A stretch of 64,000 nucleotides of DNA from Rhizopus arrhizus (lineage: Eukaryota > Mucoromycota > Mucoromycetes > Mucorales > Rhizopodaceae), in contig JAKZZE010000001.1 in NCBI GenBank assembly GCA_024220505.1, forward strand, positions 558,001 through 622,000. Direction: 5' to 3'. This document shows positions 35,404 through 46,406 of the stretch, one piece after another. The notes beneath the pieces were generated by a model. That model did not search any database, had not been told where the DNA came from, and saw only the letters and a list, made by a program, of their open reading frames with translations. Both the position numbers and the translations under genes were made by a program. The first letter of the stretch is position 1. Each line of letters begins with the position of its first letter.

Positions 35404-36796
35404 AAGCTATTCTGTATCTATGTATATAAAGGAGCGAATAAAAAGTTAAAAAAGTTTAGAAAACAGATGTTTTTTTTATTGTCCTTTAAGCAAGAGGAGA
35501 TGAATTGATTGTGTGACAAAGAGTTACATTGTCAACCATTACAAAAAAAAAATGTAGAGTAATTTCTGCTCAATATGTTGTGAGCTATGATTGATACTGT
35601 ATAGACTAAATGATCAAGCATTTTGTTTATATCAATCCTTTCATTAAACATGTAGGATAATGTGTGTACTCTATTGCTTATCATTTAGAATGTGTCGAAT
35701 CAGTGTTGTGACACACAACGTCCATTTCTTTTTTTAGGATATTCCTTATTATCGTTTACACTTATTGGCTGAAGTGAAGAATCTTATTGACCATTGGTAG
35801 CTTTTCAGATAAACCCTTTGAAATAAATATCATTGGTTACCTGAGTCTATTATTTTAATTTGCACTGTATTAAACCTCTTCACATGAAATTATTTTTCAA
35901 GAGAATCAAAATCATAGAATGGCAACGTTATTTGAACGACAGTAAAAAAGAAAGAAACGAGAAAATCAGTCTATTTGAATCTTTTTTTTTTTTTTTTTTT
36001 TTTTACACAGGATGGCTTTAATCATGAATCTTTATATCTTTTAATTACCATTTAGCGAGTTTGGATTAAATGAAAGGGCTTTTTTATATCGACTTGATAT
36101 AGTACTTTCTCTACTAAAACTAGTATGTAATATGCCTTTTGTTATTGACCCTATAGAAACTGTGTGGTAATGAATTTGAATGTTTGGTATCTTCAAAATG
36201 TTACCAAAATAATTGCAAACCAAATTTGTTTATTTATTCCCATTTCTGACTTTTTATTATCTATCATTTATTTAATATATAGCAAAACACATCTATGAAG
36301 ACAATAAACATGTTTTTACGTGTTTATAGCATCGGACTATACAAAAGATAGACACATCAAGAGGCTGATGGGGTTTTATTGAATGATTTAGATAAAGGCT
36401 TTTTTATACCGTGTTCATAGCTATCTTTACCTCTTTTCCATGACAGATCACTATAACGGTTAATAGTCCTTCATGATGAATAGCGTCGAGGTTTATGGAT
36501 GTACATCTCGACCGATGTTTATTGCAAAAGCTTCTTGAATAAAAAGGTAGCGTCTTTATGGCAAATTATCCAATCATAAAAAGCTACTTTTATGAAACAA
36601 GAATTGTCTTAAATTTTAAGCAAACTTTTTTTCTGCAAGATTTGCCTAGGAATTCCCAAACGCCCAATTGAAAAACTGTAAATTGAGACAATTAGAAACC
36701 TCTGCATACATTAAGAAAAATTACTATCAACGACATGTAATAAGAAAAAGACAACCATAAGTTGGGGTTCTGCTTTTTTCTTTCTTTTTTGTGTTT
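35404..36796. other. Divergent intergenic region
   Basis: Lies between the RasGEF (minus) and the kinase gene (plus), so both promoters are here. A T run of about 24 nt is at 35981-36004. No coding frame or RNA gene recognised. Confidence 0.45.
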
Positions 36797-38270
36797 ATGT
36801 CATTTTTAAAAAAAATTTGTTATTGTCAACCATTGCTTTTACAAAGATCGTGTATATCAAAAATTCACTATTCAAAGTCTGTTTTACAATCTAGTCCATC
36901 ACTTCAATTTTATCAAAATAAAATCATTGAAGAATATGCACTTCAACCAGTGAATCCAAGCACGTTGCGTCAATTTATCTTCTTTGGTCGGCAAATGAAT
37001 GAAGAGCGTCTTATTACTTCGGCCAATTGGGTACGAAAAGAGCTCTTGATTCGATTGGCACACCGTATTCGAGACTTTCAACAGCTTCCTTTTATTGTTG
37101 GAGCAAATCCTCACATTGAATATGTATACAAGCTTTATTTAGAATCGTTTGAATCAATTCGTCATTTCCCACCTGTAGTCACAGAGGCAGATAATCTAAA
37201 ATTTTGCAAACTATTAAAGGATTTATTGGAAGATGGGTTATTAGCCTTACCAAAGCTTGCTCAAGGCCTTTGTGAGAGCGCAAAGTTTTATTCAGCAGAT
37301 CAGGATAATCTTGATCTATTCTTGAATCGTACCTTAAGATCAAGGATATCTCGACGCGTACTAGCCGAACAACACTTGACATTGACAAAGGCCTGTGAGG
37401 ATCAATGGGGGCACGGCGATGGTTATGTTGGTATTATATTTGTTCACTGCTCGGCTCAGCAAATGATAAAAAGAGTAAAAGATTTGGTTTATCAACATAT
37501 CCAAACATATCATAAAAAGGAAACAAATAGTCAAAAGCTATTACCCCCAGAAATTGAGGTGATCATCCATCCAAATGGCCAAGACAATGAATTTGTATTC
37601 GCTTATGTGAGTTGTTGTTAGAAAAAAAGATTGTGACCTTTATTAATGCCTTGAAAAAAAGGTACCAGAGCAATTAGAGTATATTTTGTACGAACTATTG
37701 GACAATGCTGTACGATTTACAATGAAGAAATATTCACATACAAATTACCCTCCAGTCAAAGTTACTGTCAGTGCAAATGATTCAAATGTTTACTTTAGAG
37801 TATCTGACCAAGGCGGCGGAATAACAAGGAATAGATATGAACGGATTTGGTCCTACCAAGCACGGGCAAAAGTAGGTGATTTTAATGCCTTTAAAGCAGT
37901 TGAAAAAATTCCAGTGACAATTGACGAGAGAGTAAATCAAGCTTCACAAATGGGCAGCCATCGCTTGGGTATAGGGTTGACAATGAGTAAGATTTATGCA
38001 GAATATTGGGGAGGAGAACTACAGATGATTACAATGGATGGGTATGGTACGGATGTTTATGTGAGAATTCCGAAGCTTGGAACAAGCATTGAAAATTTAG
38101 GAATCGATCTCCAAGCACATCCTGCCTTCCACAATAACGATCAAAGCGATCTAATACTAAAGAGTAAAAAATACAAGTTAAAACATGATGACAAGGCACG
38201 AAAAGTAAAGCCTGAAAAGGCTAAATTCATCAATAGCAGCTGGAGTGAGAGTTGCATGATACAGTCTTAA
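36797..38270 (+). CDS. Mitochondrial protein kinase of the PDK/BCKDK family
   Basis: Two exons, 36797-37606 and 37662-38270, 472 aa. The true start is ATG 36797; the frame upstream opens only with GTG. The N terminus is basic and amphipathic, suiting a mitochondrial presequence (MSFLKKICYCQPLLLQRSC). The regulatory helical domain shows LRQFIFFGR and LIRLAHRIRDFQQLPFIVGA, then FLNRTLRSRISRRVLAEQHL, with the His/Glu region of the family. The GHKL ATPase domain has an N box (EYILYELLDNAVRFTMKKYS), a G1 box (VSDQGGGI) and a G2 box (HRLGIGLTMSKIYAEYWGGE). Members phosphorylate and inactivate pyruvate or branched-chain 2-oxoacid dehydrogenase in the matrix; which one cannot be told from this sequence. 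The tail is Lys-rich. Confidence 0.88.
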
Positions 38271-38581
38271 TACTTTTTTTATCTGCAGTAATAAAATTAT
38301 AAAATCAATACTTTTTATCATTTTCAGAGATTTAGTTAAAGTAATTTCATTAAATAATATGACAAAATTCATAAGAAGATACAACATACTTTGTTTACTT
38401 CTAATCTATCACATAAATAGAAATGGTCGAGATTCAGCTTTTAATTCGCCAATTTGATCAGAGCATGTGTAACATCAGCAACCAGTAAGACTGTCTATGT
38501 GACTAGCAAGCGGACCCCTACGCTGAAATAAGCTTTTTCATTGATTTTTTTTTCTTTTTGTTTCCATTATTATATTAAAAA
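38271..38581. other. Short intergenic region
   Basis: About 310 bp upstream of MIX17. A T-rich run lies at 38546-38560, close to the start. Nothing else seen. Confidence 0.5.
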
Positions 38582-39277
38582 ATGCCTCGTCAGGTACGAA
38601 ATAAAATTCTTTATTAATCCATAATAAAAAGCTAATAAAAAATGATAAAATTAGACTAGACGTTCTGCTCCTGCTCAACAAACCCGTCAAGCTCACACTA
38701 TGCCTGTTCGCCAGGCACCTCCTCCTGCTGCTCCTGCCAGTAGACCCGCTCCTGCTGCTGCTCCTCCTGCTGCTCAACCTCAGCATGCCATGACTCCTGC
38801 TCCTGCTGCTGCTCCCCCAAGCCTTGCCCAAGCTGCTCCTCAACAACCTGGTTTATTCGCTCAAAGTAAACAAATTAGACTATAAAATCAACTGCGAACA
38901 TAAACATTAACCATTTTTAATTTATTATAGTGGCTACAACTGCTGCTGGTGTTGCAGTTGGTTCTGCTGTTGGTCACACTTTGGTAAGCAAGTCAATGCG
39001 AAAAGAAAAGTAAAATTTAACACACTATCTATAGGCTAATGGTGTTTCTTCTATCTTCAGTGGTAGTGGATCATCTGAACCTCAACAAGCCCAACCTCAA
39101 GCTCAAGCTCAATACCAACCTCAACAATATCAAGCTGCTGCTCCTCAAGCTAATTCTTGTGAAGCTGATGCTAAAGCTTTCACAAACTGCCTTGAAGCCA
39201 CCAACAACGACATGAGCTCATGTCAATGGTATCTTGAAGCTCTCAAGTCCTGTCAAGCCATGGCTAGCAATTATTAA
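38582..39277 (+). CDS. MIX17: Mix17/CHCHD2-type twin CX9C intermembrane-space protein
   Basis: Four exons: 38582-38593 (only MPRQ), 38655-38865, 38931-38983 and 39035-39277, total 172 aa. The N-terminal half is Ala/Pro/Gln-rich with Arg (MPRQTRRSAPAQ), as in CHCHD2/10. It is followed by a conserved hydrophobic segment MATTAAGVAVGSAVGHTLAN and the CHCH domain. The two CX9C motifs are visible: CEADAKAFTNC and CQWYLEALKSC. Such proteins are imported and oxidised by Mia40 and act in mitochondrial respiration and cristae organisation. The acceptor TTAG at 38651-38654 is used for intron 1; the one 5 bp downstream breaks the frame. Short tandem CTGCTCCTGC-type repeats encode the Ala/Pro stretch. Confidence 0.93.
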
Positions 39278-40120
39278 ACGATAATAATTCCTTCTTTGTT
39301 GCATAGAAAAACACAATAAACATATATCTTTTTTTTTTTATTTTCTAAGATCTTTTAAGACACATCTTTATAGCCAATGCTATTGAAAGCAAAGAATAAG
39401 AATATAAACAGCTTTGCCCTAGACACATGCAACAAACAGACGTTTGTTTATTCAGTCATCATGCTTAGTAAGATGAAACATTCAATATAAAACTTGCCAT
39501 TGGGAGGGAAATGAATTAAAGCCTCATCTTATTGTTCCTGTCACCAGGAGCATTGCAGTTACAAAACAGTAAGGTCAAACCCGGAGAAGGAAAAAAAAGT
39601 TGGAAAAAATAGTTCCCGTAAAAACTTTCGCTAAAAATATTTAACCCTTTTTTCGAGCATTGCTGTGCAGATTCCATAAATTAGTATTATCAACTATGGC
39701 AGACTTTAATTCTTCATACCTTATATCCAAATATTTGTAATGATCTATACAAAAGTTTCTTTTATGTTATTCTAGTAAAACTACCCTAAAAAGTAAAGAT
39801 GACATTGATCACCATTACATGTATTGATTAATTCAGTTTGATAAGAATACATACATTATGTGATCGTTTGAATCAAGATAGTTTTCCTTTTATTTTATTG
39901 ATCTGGTGCGGGTAATTCAATGTATTTTAGATACTACGTGCTCCTTTCGCCTTTAATTTTTTTTTTTTAAAAAAAAAAACTATTTAATTGTAACAAATTT
40001 TAAGCATAGACTCTACTCTAGTCATTTATGTGAAAGAGAGGATACTGATGAGCATCTTATGTGGTCATATACTCTAAAACACCTGTTATGGTTAAAATTT
40101 CCCTCTTGATTCTTTTTACA
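39278..40120. other. Intergenic
   Basis: No gene recognised; AT-rich sequence with T/A homopolymers near 39958-39979. The right end runs into the pseudogene below. Confidence 0.4.
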
Positions 40121-40786
40121 GCCCAACCTCTCTTGGTTACAAGCACATTTCACTCCTAGTAGTGGTTGCAAGTTGGTCTGGCAAGTATTTTTCTTTTCTT
40201 TTCCATTGATGCTTTTTATTTTATACTTTATATTTCGATAGGGGTGGCACCGAAAGTCCTTTCTGTAAAAAGGAATCAAACGAATCAAGATTAGATCTAA
40301 GGATTGTTTCCAGCCAGGCCCAAACAGCTCCAGATCTGTGTGTTTCTGAATACGCAAAGAAGGCAGCACCATGCAAGTTCTACTATGACAAATCAAAAAC
40401 AGTTATTGCAAGTCTGATTCATCTCATACAGCATATTAAGCACACCAAACTCAAATATCAAGAAGCAAAGACATTCGCCTTGTCCTTCGTGATCTGTGAA
40501 GGCTTAGAATCTGATATCTATACAATCAGACTAGTGTCTGAAGACTGGTGCATTGTGGAGAAGGTAAAAATCATGGATCTTCCCTCATGTGTTGCAGATG
40601 CCAAGGATGGTAACATTGCAGAATATATAAATCATCTAAGACGACTTAAGGTTTGTAGAAAATGACATAACAGCATTTCATTTGTATATTGACAACAAGC
40701 AGCCATCAATCGACAATTTCTTGAAGAAAAATCTTTGGGTTGATCCATGCGAGGGAGAAAGTACCGACTCTGATGACGATGAATAA
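40121..40786 (+). pseudogene. 3' fragment of a multicopy Mucorales-type gene of unknown function
   Basis: Plus-strand pieces in different frames: NLSWLQAHFTPSSGCKLVW, then TESPFCKKESNESRLDLRIV, PCKFYYDKSKTVIASLIHLI, TFALSFVICEGLESDIYTIR and IAEYINHLRRLK. After a small frame change follow AFHLYIDNKQPSIDNFLKKN and an acidic end, STDSDDDE. No start codon or full-length frame is present, and upstream exons are missing, so this is a decayed fragment. Style and residues resemble unnamed repeated proteins of Mucorales (recognition from memory). Function unknown. Confidence 0.5.
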
Positions 40787-41528
40787 TCACTATTGTATTC
40801 TCTAGAAAAATATCGTCTTTTCATATCCTTTTTTGTTTTTTAATATACCATTACTCACTTAAAAAAGCGATCAGTGCTAAAAGAGAGCACAAGGACATGG
40901 AATCCTAATATGGCTCCGGGCGCGCGTGCAAACTGTAGCTCATTTGCGCCATTTCATTTTCTCTTGTGCTCATGCGTAGATATGTGCTTAAGCCACTACC
41001 TTATCTATCATAAAAAAAAAACAAAACATCAATAGATCTTTATTTTTCGCTAAAACTCATACTACTTTTTATTGTGATTTTTGGGCTGATATAATAGGTT
41101 CTTGGTCAAAGACACGGCTTTTTTAAGCCATTGAATTATAGCTATTACTCGTTGATTTGCTGAAAGTTCTTAGTTTGACAAGTCAAACAAGCGCTACTGT
41201 TGTTAGCTACTTTGTGTATCAACTTGATCATATGTACAACACGATAACAAGAATGTTACGATGATGGTAATATAGAATCAATACGTTGTTATAGCTAGTT
41301 TCATGAAGTTATAATTGTTACTGTTTGAGAAAAAGCAGATATGACAAGTGACTCCCGCGTCAAAAAAAAAAGGACCCCCACGTGTTACAAAGAACGGACA
41401 AAATTTACCAGCCGCACTTTATTCCACCTTAAACTACTGTAAGCCACCTTTTTAAAGCTCAGAGCTGCTAATAGAAAACAGTGACGTGTGATTTTTCTTT
41501 CAATCCTTCTTTTCTTTCTAGGATTCAA
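40787..41528. other. Intergenic upstream of eIF3l
   Basis: AT-rich; contains a CG-rich GGGCGCGCGTGC patch at 40918-40929, unusual for this window. No gene recognised. Confidence 0.45.
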
Positions 41529-43279
41529 ATGTACCAAGACACTTTTGAAGAAGACGACTTGATTGCAGAAGTCGAGCTTGTTGCCCAAGCTCGCTATTCC
41601 TCAAATGTTGAAGTAGATGACAAATTTGATACTGAAGGTATACTAACTTTTTTTTTCATATCATTTACTAATTCTTCTCTTTATAGTCGTTTCCAATCAA
41701 ACAACAAATACTCAGATTCCTGATCCCGTCAAAAATTTCATCCACCAATTTTACCGCAGCGTTATGGACAATAACATCTACGAACTTCACATTATTTACG
41801 ACACTTCTTTCAACAAACTGACCGAAAAGTATTACCGTAAGCAGCCTTGGCCTGAAGCTGAAGTTATTGCTCCTCTAGTCAACGATGGTAAATGGAGAAT
41901 GACAGTGAAGCATGCAGTATCTAACTATAAAAAATAGACCAAATATTTTTAACTTTATATCGCGAATTGTACTACCGTCATATATATTCTTTCTTGACGC
42001 CTACTTTAGAACATCGATTCCGTTCTTACGAAAACTATTGCGATCTTTTCAACTACATTTTGAGTAATTATTCACTTTATGTGCCGAAAAGCAAAAGAAA
42101 AAAACTGATGTATGCTATAAACTAGATTCAAACGGACCAGTTTCTTTGGAGTTGCCTAATCAATGGCTGTGGGACATCACTGACGAATTCATCTATCACT
42201 TTCAGTCTTTTTGTAACTTCCGTGATCGCATGAAGAAGACTGAACAAGAAATTAAATTGTTAGAAGAAAATCCCCAAATGTGGAGTTGTTACAGTGTCTT
42301 GAATGTACTTTACTCTTTCATTCAAAAATCTCGCATCAATGAACAATTGTTGGTCAGCAAGAACGGAGGAGACATGATGGAAGCAGCTGGAGAATACGGT
42401 TCACGTCCTCTTTATAAGATGCTTGGTTACTTTTCAATTGTAGGTCTCCTTCGCGTTCACTGCTTGTTGGGTGACTATACGCTTGCCTTAAAAATGATGG
42501 AAAACGTCATTTTGAATAAAAAGGCAATGTTTGCTCGTGTCACAGCCTGTCATGTCACTACTTATTATTATGTTGGCTGTGCTTACATGATGCTTCGTCG
42601 ATATGCTGATGCTATTAAAGCATTTTCTACAATCTTATCTTTTATCCACAAAACCAAGCAATATCACTCCAGCTCATACCAGTTTGATCAAATTATCAAA
42701 AAGGGCGATCAAATGTATTCCCTGTTAGCTATCTGTATTGCTTTATGTCCTACTCGATTAGACGAAAATATTCACACTCAATTACGCGAAAAACATGGCG
42801 AACAACTGTATAAGATGCAAAAGGGCGAAGATGCACTTCAAATTTATGCTGATCTCTTCCAATTTGCCTGTCCTAAATTTGTCTCTCCTACCGGAAAGGG
42901 TTCTGATCCTCACCAACAGCAAGTTAAAGTCTTTATGGCTGATATTAAGAATCAGATCAATCTTCCTATTCTTCGTTCTTTTATGAAATTATATACCTCT
43001 ATGGGTATTGAAAAGTTGGCTAAATTCTTGGAAGTGGACTCTGAAGAACTCAGAACTCAACTGTTGATTTTTAAGCAAAGATCTCGTCAATATAAATGGA
43101 CTAGCGGTAACCTTTTGGAAGGGGAATACTTGCCTACTTCTGATCTTGACTTTTGCTTAAAGCAAGACGTGGTTCATATTTCTGAAAGCAAGGTCGCTCG
43201 CCGTTATGGTGATTGGTTCTTACGTAATATTAACCGCTGTGAAGATATCTTGGCCAATTTGGAACTTAACAAAGTTTAA
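41529..43279 (+). CDS. Eukaryotic translation initiation factor 3 subunit L
   Basis: Four exons: 41529-41637, 41687-41887, 41938-42063 and 42126-43279, total 529 aa. eIF3l is a PCI-domain subunit of the eIF3 complex that binds the 40S ribosome. Diagnostic stretches: [20 protein letters not shown] near residue 48, [97 protein letters not shown] and [20 protein letters not shown], then the PCI part with [20 protein letters not shown]. The start follows CAA and encodes [11 protein letters not shown]. All introns are in phase with clear CTAAC/CTAAT-like sites. The eIF3h gene lies 20 kb downstream on the same strand. Confidence 0.96.
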
Positions 43280-43618
43280 GCAATAAAGTGTACAAAAAAT
43301 AAAAACAAAAATACTATTTAAAGTAGAGCACAGGTTCTCTATCGAACTTTAACAAAGAAAGCATGCTATTAATGACCAGATCTTTACAATGTCCTAACGA
43401 CCGTCTTGGCAATTTAGGAAAAGAACAGATATTTCCGTTGTTGGTGGTTGATATCGTTGTATCAGTGGACTTAGCAAGTAAAGATATTTCACATGAATAA
43501 ATAAATAAAGATGGTCAATTACTGCTCAGATAGTAGAGAAAAAAAAATGTTACAGTTTGCTACAAAAAAAAACCTCGGATCAGGGGTATAAAGCTTTAAT
43601 AGTTGAGCTTCAGAAAAT
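43280..43618. other. Convergent intergenic region
   Basis: About 340 bp between the 3' ends of eIF3l and the Gemin8-like gene. AATAAA-like signals occur at 43281-43303 for eIF3l. Nothing else seen. Confidence 0.4.
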
Positions 43619-44231
43619 TTATAATCGAAGGGGAAGTACAGGCCAAAATACAATAGGTGCATCCACATCTTTGTTGATACAGCTCGTAAAGTAGGCTGAA
43701 TTTAACAGATCTTCCTTCATACGCAGATTTTCTGATGTTGACTCTCTATTTCGTGTCAATACCAAACAGGTTACTGGTGCTTCAATACCACCGCTACAAA
43801 GGACTGAAGACTCACCAAATTTCCATCCTTCTTTTCCTTTTTCCTCCTCCTCTTCCTCCTTAAGTCTTTCTTCCTCACCTAATAGATCACAATCAATAAC
43901 CATAAGTTTTGAATTTGTTAACTTTATACTGACGTTCTTTTTTGTATGCTTCCGAGAACTTGAAAATCTCGATTGCTTCTTTAGACAAACCATAACATTC
44001 GTCATCTTCCTCTTCCATTTGATCTTCTTGAGGGTAATCTTCATTGTAGTTTTGATCTTCAAAGGCTTCGTAAGATTGATCATTGGGATTCAAATTTGTA
44101 TTGTGTGGTAGCTTTTCATCAGTATTTTGATAAAAATAAAATTGCTGTTGTTGTAAGAATGACTTCCAATATTCCTGTTGTTCCTGACCAAAATGTTTGG
44201 CGTGAAAATCTGCAAAGGACAATCTATTCAT
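43619..44231 (-). CDS. GEMIN8: Gemin8-like protein (SMN complex)
   Basis: Two exons, 44231-43930 and 43865-43619, 182 aa; the intron (43866-43929) was chosen because it is the only normal-sized one that keeps phase. The N-terminal part reads MNRLSFADFHAKHFGQ then QEYWKSFLQQQQ. The middle is acidic (EDYPQEDQMEEEDDECYG). Then LSKEAIEIFKFSEAYKKERQ corresponds to Gemin8's conserved helix with RE-rich end. The C terminus closes with VFWPVLPLRL, very like the WPVIPLKF end of animal Gemin8. Gemin8 links Gemin6-Gemin7 to SMN for snRNP assembly. The ATG is 44231; the upstream frame starts with GTG. Similarity was judged by eye, so the name is probable, not certain. Confidence 0.55.
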
Positions 44232-45311
44232 GTTTTTACAAAAAAAGGAAAAAATTTCCTTGAGTTCGGATTGAATGAATGGTTTATGTAAAATTGCATC
44301 GTGCACTTCTAATATAAAGATTCAATATGTATAGCACTTTCACTCTTTTGAAGCTTGATAGTTATGCTAAAGATTAAGTGGATCAAAGGTTTGATTTTTT
44401 ACTTTATTTAGGAAACCTTTTCAATTTTTTTTAGTTTGAAGTGAATATCGTACAAATATATATACATACATGCATATATACGTATAGCCTTATATAATAA
44501 TACATCGTGAAAAATATATATACTAGCAATAGGTACAATATACAGCACAATATATTATCAGACAATGTGTTCAAATTAGTCTTGTTAATTAAATAGATAT
44601 TTTCAGAATCTCGCATTTTCAAAGTTTTTATAATACAATTTATACGTAAAAAGACAAGTTAGTGCGACATTTGTTCCTGAAAATAGCTCATGATGAAAAC
44701 AACAGTTGCGTACATAGATTAGAGTTTGAATGCAGAGTCTTGGTATCGTTCAATAAGAGCCATATTCTTCTCAATCAGGGAGTTATAAAGCGGCTGGGTG
44801 AGTTTGCTGACTGCATAAATTATATTAACATGCAATGATCTAACCAGTCTTTACTAAATCTAGAAAATACGTTATAAATTTCTATTATAGAGGAGTGAAG
44901 CAAAATTATAGAAGAAAGTGGTCATTGAGGCTATTGCATTTCTACCAAAAAGTAACTTGAAAGAATTTATACAAGAATTAAGATCATTTCATTTAATACT
45001 TGGAATAACAACCAAAATATTTGTATGTAGACAACTGTTGTAAAAAATAGTGATTAAGGGGCAAAACGGATTTGACTGGAAAAGCCAGAAGAAATCAAGA
45101 GTTTCGCCTCTTCCATCACGTTTTCCTAGGATTTATTTATCGTTTCAAATAAGTTTATACATCTTACATAGGATTGTTAGCTGACAATTACAGTAAAAAT
45201 TCATTCAAAAATTGCTTTTTATTATTTTTTTCTCAAATGTGTAATGAACAAAGCATTTACTTCTTCCACTCATACACAATAATATGCATTTTTATATTAA
45301 AAGCGAATCAT
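44232..45311. other. Intergenic with a possible orphan exon
   Basis: On the minus strand 44724-44813 a consensus acceptor (TTTATGCAG) precedes a frame encoding KLTQPLYNSLIEKNMALIER then a stop. No upstream exon was found up to 45170, so it may be gene debris. The rest is AT-rich with a TATA-repeat region at 44455-44530. Confidence 0.35.
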
Positions 45312-46173
45312 TTATTCTTCGTCAGATTCTTCAGCGAGGGTCATAGCAATACGATCCAAATCACGTTGACCATCTTGAGTAATCTTACGACCACTATAAA
45401 CCGAGTTTAATTCATTATTCTCTTTGGTAATCATTTGCTGCTTACCCCTTCTTGTCCTTTTCCAAGACACCAATCTTTTCCAAAGATTGAAGAACCTTAC
45501 GGTTAACGGAGCCAGAGGCATCAACGTGGTGAGAGGGACGAGAGCCACGGTTGATAGTACCACCGTGAACCTTGTTCAAGGCACCAACACCGACGTTCTT
45601 ACGGATGTAGATGTGACGGGCGACGGAAGCTAAGAAATGAGTCAGTCGCTTGTATTTGGAAAGCCATACAAATACTACATACCAGCACGAACATAGTACC
45701 AGTCAGGGTCATAAGGAGCTAATTCCTTGAAAGTACCAGTCTTGACAAGGTCGACCCACTTGGGGACTTCGAGCTTACCGGTACGCTTGAGGTAAGCAGC
45801 ATAGGCCTTGATAAAGGCTATACGTATACACATGTGGATTAGTTGCATGCAACAAAATGCTAAATGAAAGGCTAGACTAAGCCACCCAATTGTCTTTCGA
45901 TAACCTAACCCTTTCTATCTGGAAGTTATCTGTCCTTTCCTTGCTTCTTTTTGTTGTTTCGTTTTTAAATAAATAGGTTGGATAAATAATTACAAATACT
46001 TTTTATGTGTTGCAAGTATATGTCATTCGAAGGAAGGGTTAAAGGTATTAATTGACCGTTCGAAAAGAACAAATTGAGGGTGGCATTTTTTCTTGTGCAC
46101 TTTCTTGTTTGTTTTATAGTAAAAAAAATATCGTACCGTGGGCGTTGACGTCCTTAACAGTAATACCAGCCAT
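45312..46173 (-). CDS. RPS19: 40S ribosomal protein S19 (eS19)
   Basis: Four exons on the minus strand: 46173-46137, 45817-45683, 45629-45446 and 45393-45312, total 145 aa, the exact length of human RPS19. Conserved stretches: [75 protein letters not shown] and [18 protein letters not shown], closing in an acidic EESDEE. It binds the head of the 40S subunit and is needed for 18S rRNA maturation. The first intron is 319 nt, far longer than others in the window, while introns 2 and 3 are about 52 nt. Splicing the third intron brings GG and TGG together as GGRK, as in other S19 proteins. Confidence 0.97.
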
Positions 46174-46406
46174 AGTGTATGTAAATTCGAACTTGCTAAA
46201 AAAGAGAGAGAGGGCTTTTTCCACAAAACTTTTGAATTTCCTACTTCAAGGAAAAAAAAAATTTTCTAAAAAAATATATATTGAACTCCGATTATTGTTG
46301 AAAGTCACGATCCACTTGTTTAACAATAGATTCATTTATGCAAAAAAATAATAAGCTTACCCTTTACACACAAAAAATAATTATGCATTAAACCATAAAA
46401 TATATT

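Noticed and set aside
36041..36223. Short minus-strand frame of 60 codons
   Set aside because: No domain and no exon partners; AT-rich chance frame.
36791..36796. Start of the PDK-like kinase two codons upstream
   Set aside because: The codon at 36791 is GTG; the first ATG in frame is 36797.
38538..38846. Minus-strand Ser/Arg-rich frame opposite MIX17
   Set aside because: It is the complement of the Ala/Pro repeats of MIX17.
44431..44622. Frame rich in Tyr/Ile/Cys over the TATA-repeat region
   Set aside because: Simple-sequence translation without coding character.
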